A stretch of 5,876 bases of DNA from Oscillibacter sp. (GCA_014799855.1 JAAVHG010000078.1:1-5876), one strand, 5' to 3'; positions 1-5,876 are shown, counted from the stretch's first letter. Translations and numbers: made by a program. The notes: generated from the sequence alone by a model not told the origin.

Positions 1-606
1 GCCCGCCAGATACCGGGGGTCCAGAACCGGCAGGCCGCCGTCTTCGCCGGGAGAGGCCAGGCGGCCGATAGGATCGCCTTTGGCGGCGGCGATGACGAAG
101 GGGTCCCGGTACAGGGGGCGGCAGTCGTAGCTTTCCTCCATCTGTCCCAGCTCTTCCTCCGTCAGGTTCATGACGCCGAAATCCAGCTGCCGGGTGGAGA
201 GCATTTCCAGCAGGCGGTTGGAGGATTCCTCCCAAAGCTGCACCTCAATGCCGGGATATTGCCGCTGGTATTGGGGGAAGACCCTGGGCATCAGCTCCGT
301 GGACAGGAACCGGGTCATGCCGATCAGCACCCTGCCCCGCCGGAGGCCCTGGATTTCCGCCAGCTCCTGCTCCAAATCCCCGTACATCCGCAGAATCTCC
401 CGGGCGGTTTCGCAGTACCGCTCCCCGGCGTAGGTGGGGATCAGCCCCCGGCTCTCCCGGCGGAACAGGGGCTGGCCCAATGCCCGCTCAATGCCGGTGA
501 GGCTGTGGCTGAGGGCCGGCTGGGTGATAAACAGCTTCTGGGCCGCCTTGGTGAGGCTGCCCTCCTGGGCGATGGTGGTCACGTACAGCAATTCCCGGTC
601 TGTCAT
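1..606 (-). CDS. LysR-family transcriptional regulator (partial, C-terminus outside window)
   Basis: A DNA-binding regulator of the LysR type. The 202 codons in the window read without a stop from ATG at 606-604 to the window edge. Residues 1-60 form the typical winged helix-turn-helix, with the family pattern GSLTKAAQKLFITQPALSH followed by IERALGQPLFRR and a P-T-x-A-G turn. A linker helix comes next, and from about residue 90 the effector-binding domain begins (RVLIGMTRF, then LDFGVMNL at about 142-149). Family members are usually about 290-300 residues, so roughly the last third is missing. The start is chosen because AGGA (620-617) lies 10 bases upstream; the other nearby ATG (617-615) is followed at once by TGA. 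It is divergent from the hydratase gene, the usual arrangement for a LysR protein and its target, so it probably controls that gene and may sense its substrate or product. The family call is firm; the target and ligand are inferred. Confidence 0.95.
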   Translation of the reverse strand, partial: MTDRELLYVTTIAQEGSLTKAAQKLFITQPALSHSLTGIERALGQPLFRRESRGLIPTYAGERYCETAREILRMYGDLEQELAEIQGLRRGRVLIGMTRFLSTELMPRVFPQYQRQYPGIEVQLWEESSNRLLEMLSTRQLDFGVMNLTEEELGQMEESYDCRPLYRDPFVIAAAKGDPIGRLASPGEDGGLPVLDPRYLAG

Positions 607-630
607 TCGTGTCACATCCTATAAATATTT

Positions 631-644
631 TGCATGGGTTCCAT
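631..644. promoter_or_regulatory. Candidate LysR operator in the divergent intergenic region
   Basis: Between the two divergent genes lies a small dyad, ATGG-GTT-CCAT at 634-644. It overlaps a T-N11-A pattern (T631 to A643), the loose consensus for LysR binding boxes. A second, wider inverted pair, AATAT (624-628) and ATATT (643-647), shares the area. The site lies just upstream of the hydratase -35 element and close to the regulator's own start, where an autoregulatory and activating site would be expected. T-N11-A is common by chance in AT-rich DNA, so this is a suggestion only. Confidence 0.3.
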
Positions 645-658
645 ATTATTTTTAACAG

Positions 659-687
659 TTGTTTATATTGTAATCTTCTGGTATGCT
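659..687 (+). promoter_or_regulatory. Sigma-A type promoter for the hydratase gene
   Basis: A -35-like TTGTTT (659-664) is separated by 17 bases from TATGCT (682-687). The -10 is preceded by TG one base away (679-680), which makes it an extended -10. The -35 matches only three of six consensus bases, fitting a promoter that needs an activator such as the divergent LysR protein. The expected start of transcription is near 693-695, leaving a leader of about 40 AT-rich bases. No equally good promoter is visible for the regulator on the other strand. Confidence 0.5.
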
Positions 688-735
688 GAATGCAAGAAAA
701 CCGAACCAAAAATTTTTTAGAAAGGACGGATTTTT

Positions 736-3003
736 ATGATCAAGCTGTACGAAACCGGCGTCTACCTCCTGAACGGGACCGAACTTGCCTTGGAGGAGGA
801 GTACGCGGCCCGCACCGGCCAGCGGCCCGACTCCCGGCAGGCGGCCCAGGGCACCATGGCCTACGGCATTTTGAAGGCCCATAACACCGCGGAGGACATG
901 GACCATCTCCAGCTGCGGTTTGACTCCCTCACCAGCCACGACATTACTTACGTGGGCATCATCCAGACCGCCCGGGCCTCCGGCATGAAGGAGTTCCCCA
1001 TCCCCTATGTTCTCACCAACTGCCACAACAGCCTCTGCGCCGTGGGCGGCACCATCAACGAGGACGACCACAAGTTCGCCCTTTCCGCCGCCCACAAATA
1101 CGGCGGCATCTACGTGCCCACCAATTTGGCCAACATCCACAGCTACAACCGGGAAATGATGGCCGGCTGCGGGCGGATGATCCTGGGCTCCGACTCTCAC
1201 ACGCGGTACGGCGCGCTGGGCACCATGGCCGTGGGCGAGGGCGGCGGCGAGCTGGCCAAGCAGCTGCTGCGCCGCACCTACGACTTCGCCCGTCCCCCGG
1301 TCATTGCCATCTACCTCACCGGCTCTCCCAAGCCCGGCGTGGGGCCCCAGGATGTGGCGCTGTCCATTATCGGCGCGGTGTACAAGAGCGGCTATGTGAA
1401 GAATAAGGTCATGGAGTTCGTGGGCCCCGGCATCACCGGACTCTCCGCCGAGTACCGCAACGCCATCGACGTGATGACCACCGAGACCACCTGCTGGTCC
1501 TCCATCTGGGTGACGGACGAGGAGACCAAGCGTTACTTCACCCTCCATGGCCGCCCCGAGGCCTACAAGGAGATCAAGCCCGCCGACACCGCCTACTACG
1601 ACGGCTGCGTCTACGTGGACCTCTCCACCGTGGAATGCACCATCGCCATGCCCATGCACCCCTCCAACACCTACACCATCCACGAGCTCCAGGAGAACGC
1701 CCGCGACATCCTCCATCAGGTCCAGGAGGAGGCCAACAAGCAGATCAAGGGCGCGAAGATGGAGCTGGACAGCAAATACCACGACGGCGCCATCTGGGTG
1801 GAGCAGGGCGAAATCGCCGGCTGCGCCGGCGGCACCTACGACAGCCTCTGCGCCGCCGCCGATATCCTCAAGGGCCGCTCCTGCGGCAGCGGGGCCTACA
1901 CCCTCAGCATCTATCCCGGCTCCATGCCCGCCAACCTGGAGCTGATCCGCTCCGGCCGGGCCGCCGATCTGATGGCCGCCGGAGCCATTATGCGGGAGTG
2001 CTTCTGCGGACCCTGCTTCGGCGCGGGCGACTGCCCCGCCAACGGGGAGTTCTCCATCCGCCATACCACCCGCAACTTCCCCAACCGGGAAGGCTCCAAG
2101 CCCGGCGAGGGCCAGATGAGCGCTGTGGCCCTGATGGACACCCGCTCCATCGCCGCCACCGCCGCCAACGGCGGAAAGCTGACCGCCGCCACCGATCTGG
2201 ACGTGGAGTACACCACTCCCGACTACCACTTCGACCAGGGCATCTACGAGAAGCGGGTCTACAACGGCTGGACCAAGCCGGAGCCGGACCATGAGCTGAA
2301 ATTCGGCCCCAACATCAAGGACTGGCCGGAGTTCCCCGCCCTGACGGAGGATCTTCTGGTGAAGGTCTGCTCCTACATCACCGACCCCGTCACCACCACC
2401 GACGAGCTGATTCCCTCCGGCGAGACCTCCTCTTACCGCTCCAACCCTGAGCGCCTCAGCGAATTTGCTCTGTCCCGCCGTGACCCGGAGTATGTGGGCC
2501 GCAGCAAGGCCGTCCGGCAGATTGAGCGGGACCGTGAGGCGGGCGCTCCTCTGCCGGAGGAGATTACCGCCGTGGCCGAGGCCCTGAAAAAGGCCGGCGT
2601 GGCCTGCGACCCGGCCAACACGGAGATTGGTTCCACCATCTTCGCCAACATGCCCGGCGACGGCTCCGCCCGGGAGCAGGCGGCCTCCTGCCAGCGTGTC
2701 ATGGGCGCCGCCGCCAACTTCGCCAAGCAGTACGCCACCAAGCGCTACCGCTCCAACTGCATCAACTGGGGCATGACTCCCTTCCTGGTGGAGGACCCCT
2801 CTGTCTTCGCCCTGGGCGACTTCATCTTCGTCCCCGGCGTCCGGGAGGCGGTGCTGAAAAACGCGGACAGCATCCAGGCCTACGCCGTCTCCGCCGATGG
2901 AAAAGTGACCCCCTTCACCGTCTCCACCGGCGCGCTGACGGAGGCGGAGCGGGAGATTATCGTCAACGGCTGCCTCATCAACTACTACCGGAATAACCAG
3001 TAA
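736..3003 (+). CDS. Aconitase-superfamily hydratase with altered substrate pocket
   Basis: A 755-residue cytoplasmic Fe-S hydratase/dehydratase of the aconitase superfamily, full length for the single-chain form. The start follows AAAGGA (721-726) at 9 bases. Visible family motifs: H97 before a GG pair (103-104), H135, GSDSHT at 151-156, E250 in an M-T-T-E stretch, C363 and the CGPC pair C424/C427 as the three cluster ligands, RNF at 446-448 with R451, and GSAR at 643-646 opening the C-terminal swivel domain. Compared by eye with mitochondrial aconitase, the catalytic Ser and Arg of the swivel motif are kept (S644, R646). Its second Ser is Ala (A645), the Asp before the conserved His is Cys (C96), and the Gln of the Q-D-A-T segment is His (H68). 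It resembles the poorly characterised E. coli YbhJ type more than AcnA, AcnB or LeuC; that comparison is from memory. The likely role is reversible hydration of a hydroxy-acid related to citrate, but the substrate is unknown. It is divergent from a LysR gene, and citC lies downstream beyond a hairpin. Confidence 0.9.
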   Translation: MIKLYETGVYLLNGTELALEEEYAARTGQRPDSRQAAQGTMAYGILKAHNTAEDMDHLQLRFDSLTSHDITYVGIIQTARASGMKEFPIPYVLTNCHNSLCAVGGTINEDDHKFALSAAHKYGGIYVPTNLANIHSYNREMMAGCGRMILGSDSHTRYGALGTMAVGEGGGELAKQLLRRTYDFARPPVIAIYLTGSPKPGVGPQDVALSIIGAVYKSGYVKNKVMEFVGPGITGLSAEYRNAIDVMTTETTCWSSIWVTDEETKRYFTLHGRPEAYKEIKPADTAYYDGCVYVDLSTVECTIAMPMHPSNTYTIHELQENARDILHQVQEEANKQIKGAKMELDSKYHDGAIWVEQGEIAGCAGGTYDSLCAAADILKGRSCGSGAYTLSIYPGSMPANLELIRSGRAADLMAAGAIMRECFCGPCFGAGDCPANGEFSIRHTTRNFPNREGSKPGEGQMSAVALMDTRSIAATAANGGKLTAATDLDVEYTTPDYHFDQGIYEKRVYNGWTKPEPDHELKFGPNIKDWPEFPALTEDLLVKVCSYITDPVTTTDELIPSGETSSYRSNPERLSEFALSRRDPEYVGRSKAVRQIERDREAGAPLPEEITAVAEALKKAGVACDPANTEIGSTIFANMPGDGSAREQAASCQRVMGAAANFAKQYATKRYRSNCINWGMTPFLVEDPSVFALGDFIFVPGVREAVLKNADSIQAYAVSADGKVTPFTVSTGALTEAEREIIVNGCLINYYRNNQ

Positions 3004-3009
3004 TCCCAA

Positions 3010-3060
3010 CCGAAAAAGGCCCCCGCCGCCGTTTCTGGATAACGGCGCGGGGGCTTTCGG
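3010..3060 (+). terminator. Hairpin terminator after the hydratase gene
   Basis: A long GC-rich hairpin begins seven bases after the TAA stop. The core arms, 3019-3033 and 3041-3054, pair over 14 bp with one bulged base and a 7-base loop. The flanks CCGAAA and TTTCGG can extend the stem. On the plus strand the T-run is only three bases, so termination may be incomplete and some readthrough into citC is possible. The opposite strand has a five-A run in the matching place, so a transcript coming the other way would read a five-T run. Confidence 0.65.
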
Positions 3061-3081
3061 CTGTGGTAGATAAACAAAAAT

Positions 3082-3096
3082 CCGCCGGCCCGGCGG
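3082..3096 (+). promoter_or_regulatory. Small GC hairpin just upstream of the citC ribosome binding site
   Basis: CCGCC (3082-3086) and GGCGG (3092-3096) form a 5-bp stem with a 5-base loop; the whole 15-base stretch is nearly palindromic. It ends two bases before the AAAGGAG ribosome binding site (3098-3104) of citC. It could affect ribosome access or protect the 5' end of the message, or it may simply reflect high GC. A weak extended -10-like TGGTAGATA (3064-3072) precedes it, without a convincing -35, so a separate citC promoter is possible but unproven. Confidence 0.3.
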
Positions 3097-3109
3097 GAAA
3101 GGAGCCGCT

Positions 3110-4147
3110 ATGTCTTTCCTCACGGAAATCCGTCCCGGAGACCTTCGGGAAAACCGGCAGGTGGACGCCCTGCTCCAGCAGGAGGGCATCCGCCGGGACG
3201 CCAATCTGGACTACACCTGCGGCCTCTTTGATGAGGACTGGACTCTGACCGCCACCGGAAGCTGCTTCGGGAATACCATCCGGTGTCTGGCGGTGTCCCA
3301 TGATCATCAGGGGGAGGGCCTTCTAAACCAGGTGGTCAGCCATCTGGCGGAGGTCCAGGCCCAGCGGGGCAATACCCACCTGTTTTTGTACACCAAGGGC
3401 CAAAGCGCCAAATTTTTCGGGGACTTGAACTTCCACGAGATTGCCCGCGTGGGGGACAGCCTGGTCTTTATGGAGAACCGCCGCCGGGGCTTTGACGATT
3501 ACCGCGCCGCTCTGGAGCGGACCAGGAGGGAGGGAGAGGCCGCCGCCATCGTCATGAACGCCAACCCCTTCACCCTGGGGCACCTGCATCTGGTGGAGCG
3601 GGCGGCGGCGGAAAACGAGACCGTCCACCTCTTTGTCCTCAGCGAGGAGGCTGGGCCCATCCCCTTCGCTGTCCGCCGGAGGCTGGTGCGGGAGGGCACG
3701 GCCCATCTGCCCAACGTGGTCTGCCACGACTCCGGGCCCTATATGATCAGCTCCGCCACCTTTCCCAGCTATTTTCTCCGGGATGAGGACACGGTGATCC
3801 GCACCCACGCCGCCTTGGATCTGGCGGTGTTCAGCCGGATTGCCCCCTGCCTGAACGTCACCTGCCGCTATGTGGGGGAGGAGCCGGCCAGTCATGTGAC
3901 CGCGTTGTACAACCAGATTATGGCGGAGCGCCTGCCGGAGGCGGGCATCCGGTGCCGGGTTATCCCCCGTCTGGAGATAGGCGGCCGGATTGTCAGCGCC
4001 AGCACGGTACGGCAGGCCATACACGACGGGGACCTGGACCGGGTGCGGGATATGCTGCCGGAGTCCACATACCGCTTCTTCTCCGGACCGGAGGCCCTGC
4101 CTGTGATCCGGGCCATCCAGGCGGAGGCGGATGTGGTCCACTATTGA
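3110..4147 (+). CDS. citC: [Citrate (pro-3S)-lyase] ligase CitC
   Basis: A 345-residue cytoplasmic enzyme that uses ATP and acetate to acetylate the thiol of the phosphoribosyl-dephospho-CoA prosthetic group on the acyl-carrier subunit of citrate lyase, which switches the lyase on. The two family domains are present in order. The first is an N-terminal GNAT-like acetyltransferase domain (about 1-125), with the HQGEGLL loop at 66-72 and GQSAKFFGDLNFHE at 97-110. The second is a C-terminal nucleotidyltransferase domain (about 145-330), with the ATP-binding NPFTLGH at 152-158 and the VSASTVR motif at 295-301. Length is normal for CitC, and the start is set by AAAGGAG six bases upstream. citC usually sits in a citCDEFXG cluster; here it has the hydratase upstream, beyond a terminator, and a convergent peroxiredoxin downstream, so the lyase subunits must be elsewhere. 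The ligase for a related lyase, such as citramalate lyase, would look similar. Confidence 0.93.
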   Translation: MSFLTEIRPGDLRENRQVDALLQQEGIRRDANLDYTCGLFDEDWTLTATGSCFGNTIRCLAVSHDHQGEGLLNQVVSHLAEVQAQRGNTHLFLYTKGQSAKFFGDLNFHEIARVGDSLVFMENRRRGFDDYRAALERTRREGEAAAIVMNANPFTLGHLHLVERAAAENETVHLFVLSEEAGPIPFAVRRRLVREGTAHLPNVVCHDSGPYMISSATFPSYFLRDEDTVIRTHAALDLAVFSRIAPCLNVTCRYVGEEPASHVTALYNQIMAERLPEAGIRCRVIPRLEIGGRIVSASTVRQAIHDGDLDRVRDMLPESTYRFFSGPEALPVIRAIQAEADVVHY

Positions 4148-4160
4148 TGAATAACCGAAG

Positions 4161-4188
4161 ACGCGCCGGGGCGGCTGCCCCGGCGCGT
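4161..4188. terminator. Shared bidirectional terminator between citC and bcp
   Basis: A perfect 12-bp stem, ACGCGCCGGGGC (4161-4172) pairing with 4177-4188 across a 4-base loop, sits between the convergent stops of citC (4147) and bcp (4205). Neither side has a long T-run (TTCCTAT on plus, TCTTCGGTTATT on minus). The position and perfect pairing still make it the likely end point for both transcripts. Confidence 0.7.
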
Positions 4189-4204
4189 TCCTATGCTGTC
4201 TCCG

Positions 4205-4666
4205 TTATTTCCCCGCCAGATACGCCAGAAGCTCCGCCGCGTTGGTGTCGGGCTTCACCTTGGGCATCACTTTCTCAATCCGGCCCTCCTCGTCGATGAC
4301 GAAGGTGGACCGCGTCACGCCCATATATACCTTGCCGTAGTTCTTCTTCTCCTGCCAAACGCCGTAGGCCTGGATGGCCGTCAGCTCCGGGTCGGAGAGG
4401 AGGATAAAGGGCAGGCTGTTTTTCTCCGCGAACCGCTGATGGGAGGCGGTGGAATCCTTGCTGACGCCGATAACCACGGCGTTCAGCGCGTTGAATTCCC
4501 CGTTGGCCCCGGCGAAGGCCAGAGCCTGGCGGGTGCAGCTGGGAGTGTTGTCCTTGGGATAGAAGTACAGCACCACCTTTTTGCCGGCGAAATCGGACAG
4601 GGAAATGGGATTGCCGTCCTTATCCGGCAGGGTGAACTCCGGAGCCTTGGTTCCCACCTCTAGCAT
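4205..4666 (-). CDS. bcp: Bcp/PrxQ-type thiol peroxidase (peroxiredoxin), single cysteine
   Basis: A 153-residue cytoplasmic peroxiredoxin of the bacterioferritin-comigratory protein group, which reduces hydrogen peroxide and organic peroxides with a reactive cysteine. Motifs: G-x-x-A-P-E-F near the N-terminus (5-11), the thioredoxin-fold strand VVLYFYPKD (31-39), the peroxidatic site TPSCT with C44 and T41, and the conserved R119 in GVTRSTFVID. C44 is the only cysteine in the protein; the usual resolving cysteine five residues later is L49. The enzyme must therefore be recycled as a 1-Cys type by an outside thiol, a variant known in this family. The start at 4666 is chosen over an upstream in-frame ATG at 4732 because a full AAAGGAGG lies eight bases before it and the family begins there. 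It has its own promoter and is probably a single-gene unit; no PerR-type box was found. Confidence 0.95.
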   Translation of the reverse strand: MLEVGTKAPEFTLPDKDGNPISLSDFAGKKVVLYFYPKDNTPSCTRQALAFAGANGEFNALNAVVIGVSKDSTASHQRFAEKNSLPFILLSDPELTAIQAYGVWQEKKNYGKVYMGVTRSTFVIDEEGRIEKVMPKVKPDTNAAELLAYLAGK

Positions 4667-4702
4667 GTTAGCATCCTCCTTTGATAAAGATAACGTGTTC
4701 TT

Positions 4703-4732
4703 TTGATATTTCCTGGTTAAAACGGCAGTCAA
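4703..4732 (-). promoter_or_regulatory. Promoter for the peroxiredoxin gene
   Basis: Reading on the minus strand, TTGACT (4732-4727), a five-of-six match to the -35 consensus, is followed after 18 bases by TATCAA (4708-4703), a four-of-six -10. The expected transcript starts near 4697, leaving a leader of about 30 bases that contains the strong ribosome binding site. The promoter lies just beyond the terminator of the upstream apbE gene, which supports independent expression. Confidence 0.55.
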
Positions 4733-4738
4733 GACCGG

Positions 4739-4775
4739 AAAAAGCCTGGATGCCGCCGGGAGTTTCTATCCGGCT
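4739..4775 (-). terminator. Rho-independent terminator after apbE
   Basis: On the minus strand, AGCCGGAT (4775-4768) pairs with ATCCAGGCT (4751-4743) over 8 bp with one bulged base and a 16-base loop. The loop contains further GC-rich sequence able to rearrange the stem. A five-T run (4743-4739) follows directly. It starts about 20 bases after the apbE stop and just before the bcp promoter, which is the right place for an operon end. Confidence 0.6.
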
Positions 4776-4794
4776 CCGCCCCTAGGACGGCGGT

Positions 4795-5808
4795 TCAGGC
4801 ACGGAGAACGGCGTAAGGTTCTTCCGCTTCAAAGCTGTCCTCCAGCCCCTCGGTGATGAAGATCCGCCGGTCCACCGTCACCAGAACTAGGTCAAACCCG
4901 CCCTGTTCCCGCCAAAAGGCGGCGGCGTTCTCCTGGCCCATCAGGAACAGCGCCGTGGACAGGGCGTCGGCTCTGGCGCCATCCGCGGAGACTACCGTTA
5001 CGGAAAGCAGGTCGGATTCCGCCGGACGGCCTGTCCGGGGGTCCAGAATGTGGATATAGGTTTCGCCGTCCGCCTCAAAATACCGCTCATAGCCGCCGGA
5101 GGTCACCGCCGCCTTGTCCTCCAGGGACAGCACGGCAAAATATCCGTTTCCCTCCGGGTCCCGCACGCCGATGCGCCAGGGGGACTTGTCCGGTTTTTGG
5201 CCCAGAACCTGAACGTTGCCGCCCAGGGACACCATACCGGAGCGAACGCCGTGTTCACGGAAAATCTCCATCACCCTGGCGGCGGCGTAGCCCTTGCCCA
5301 CGCCGCCGAAATCCAGCTCCTGGTCCGGTTCCATTTGGAGGGTTTCGCCGTCAAACCGGAGGCTGGAGGAATTTACCAGAGCAAGCGCCGAAACAAGCTC
5401 CGCCTCCGCCGGGACGCGGTAATTCTGAGTGGGGAAGCCCCACAGCTTCACCAGGGGATAGACCGTGCAGTCAAAAAGGCCTCCGGTCTCCCCGTAGGTT
5501 TCCAGGGAAAGCCGGAGGAGGGCGGCGGTGTCCTCCGACACGGTCCCGCCGCCCTCTCCGTTAAGCCGGGAAACCTCGCTGGCGGGGTTCGCGGCGGAGA
5601 GGAGGGCGTCCAGACGCTGGACCTCCGCCATGGCCGCATCCACCGCCGCTTCGGCGTTTTTGCCGTGAGCGGTAAAGTCCATTAGGGTGTCCATGGCGAA
5701 AAGCTGCTTTGTAACAGCCTGATTCCGCGAGGCGGCGGACTGCCAAAAGCAGCCCGCCGCCAGCAGAAGCGCCCCCAGGCCCAGCAGCCACAGAGACGGC
5801 CGCCTCAT
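4795..5808 (-). CDS. apbE: FAD:protein FMN transferase ApbE (lipoprotein)
   Basis: A 337-residue membrane-anchored enzyme that transfers FMN from FAD to a threonine in target flavoproteins, such as the FMN-binding subunits of Rnf, Nqr and related redox complexes. The N-terminus has two Arg, a hydrophobic stretch (5-19) and a lipobox LAAGC with C20 as the lipidated residue, so it acts outside the membrane. Family motifs: MDT at 39-41, FDCTVYPLVKLWGF at 112-125, DFGGVGKGY at 166-174, SLGGN at 194-198, TSGGYERYF at 236-244, H253 and DPRTG at 256-260, and ADALST at 280-285 for metal binding. Length is normal. The start at 5808 is chosen because it opens a proper signal peptide and overlaps the stop of the preceding gene as ATGA; a longer in-frame reading to 5868 would lie inside that gene. 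The flavinylation target is not in the window. Confidence 0.95.
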   Translation of the reverse strand: MRRPSLWLLGLGALLLAAGCFWQSAASRNQAVTKQLFAMDTLMDFTAHGKNAEAAVDAAMAEVQRLDALLSAANPASEVSRLNGEGGGTVSEDTAALLRLSLETYGETGGLFDCTVYPLVKLWGFPTQNYRVPAEAELVSALALVNSSSLRFDGETLQMEPDQELDFGGVGKGYAAARVMEIFREHGVRSGMVSLGGNVQVLGQKPDKSPWRIGVRDPEGNGYFAVLSLEDKAAVTSGGYERYFEADGETYIHILDPRTGRPAESDLLSVTVVSADGARADALSTALFLMGQENAAAFWREQGGFDLVLVTVDRRIFITEGLEDSFEAEEPYAVLRA

Positions 5809-5876
5809 CTTGTCAACGCGGCGGCGTGGGTGGGGCACTTTTCCGCGCATCTGCCGCAGCCCACGCACTTTTCCTC
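5805..5876 (-). CDS. C-terminal tail of a 4Fe-4S ferredoxin-type protein (partial)
   Basis: Only the last 23 codons are in the window, ending at TGA (5807-5805). They read a full [4Fe-4S] binding motif, CVGCGRCAEKCP (C-x2-C-x2-C-x3-C-P), followed by a short tail, THAAALTR. The stop overlaps the apbE start by four bases (ATGA), so the two are translationally coupled in one operon. Candidates known to sit beside apbE are RnfB and the membrane-bound NosR/NapH-like 4Fe-4S proteins; the tail alone does not tell them apart. The motif is clear although the fragment is short, because frame, stop and overlap all agree. Confidence 0.85.
   Translation of the reverse strand, partial: EEKCVGCGRCAEKCPTHAAALTR

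Noticed and set aside
170..655. Several plus-strand open frames opposite the LysR gene.
   Set aside because: They are Arg/Ser/Pro-rich antisense readings of a well-defined LysR protein, with no motif of their own.
652..3204. An 850-codon open frame on the minus strand opposite the hydratase gene.
   Set aside because: Its codons lie exactly opposite the hydratase codons, so its stops would need TTA, CTA or TCA in the sense frame, which this GC-rich codon use avoids. The translation is repetitive Gly/Ala/Val/His with no recognisable motif, while the sense frame carries a full aconitase-family protein.
3323..4141. A 272-codon open frame on the minus strand opposite citC.
   Set aside because: It is a composition shadow of citC with no ribosome binding site or family motif; the sense frame has both CitC domains.
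4682..4696. Repeated GATAA units (TGATAAAGATAA) upstream of bcp, considered as a PerR or other peroxide-response operator.
   Set aside because: It does not fit the inverted-repeat PerR box; it is a short direct repetition between the promoter and the ribosome binding site without symmetry.
4667..4732. A 22-residue N-terminal extension of the peroxiredoxin from an upstream ATG.
   Set aside because: The extension covers the -35/-10 promoter and the AAAGGAGG site, has no ribosome binding site of its own and is absent from the family; ATG at 4666 is the better start.
13..5048. A 14-base identical sequence, CCGGGGGTCCAGAA, at 13-26 and 5035-5048.
   Set aside because: Both copies encode Leu-Asp-Pro-Arg on the minus strand within unrelated genes (LysR and apbE) using the same preferred codons, so it is coincidence rather than a repeat element.

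Overview
The window is GC-rich (about 60% or more by eye), with heavy use of GC-ending codons, strong AGGAGG-type ribosome binding sites, short intergenic gaps and hairpin terminators. Together with a citrate lyase ligase, a lipoprotein ApbE and a 2[4Fe-4S]-type cysteine motif, this suggests an anaerobic Clostridia-type Firmicute, perhaps a high-GC gut Oscillospiraceae relative. The taxonomic placement is inference; no rRNA or other marker is present.

Left part (1-3003): the N-terminal two thirds of a LysR-family regulator on the minus strand is divergent from a 755-residue aconitase-superfamily hydratase on the plus strand. They are separated by a 129-base AT-rich intergenic region that holds a good extended -10 promoter for the hydratase and a candidate LysR operator. 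The hydratase keeps the three [4Fe-4S] cysteines and much of the aconitase catalytic set, but several residues that touch citrate in true aconitases are replaced. It is therefore probably a hydratase/dehydratase for a different hydroxy-acid, with the LysR protein as its likely regulator.

Middle (3004-4204): a strong hairpin follows the hydratase. After it comes citC, the ligase that acetylates the prosthetic group of citrate lyase. citC stands without citD/E/F in this window and ends at a perfect 12-bp hairpin shared with the convergent gene on the other side. Its position beside the hydratase suggests a tricarboxylate or related hydroxy-acid pathway, but the lyase it would activate is not visible here.

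Right part (4205-5876), all on the minus strand: reading in the direction of transcription, the tail of a 4Fe-4S protein overlaps by four bases the start of a lipoprotein ApbE (FAD:protein FMN transferase). A terminator with a T-tract follows, then a promoter and a Bcp-type peroxiredoxin that has only the peroxidatic cysteine. The 4Fe-4S/ApbE pair looks like the end of an extracytoplasmic flavin-based electron-transfer operon that begins outside the window.

I see no mobile elements, CRISPR arrays, tRNA or rRNA genes. The most unusual items are the altered aconitase active site and the orphan citC; neither amounts to a demonstrated new system.
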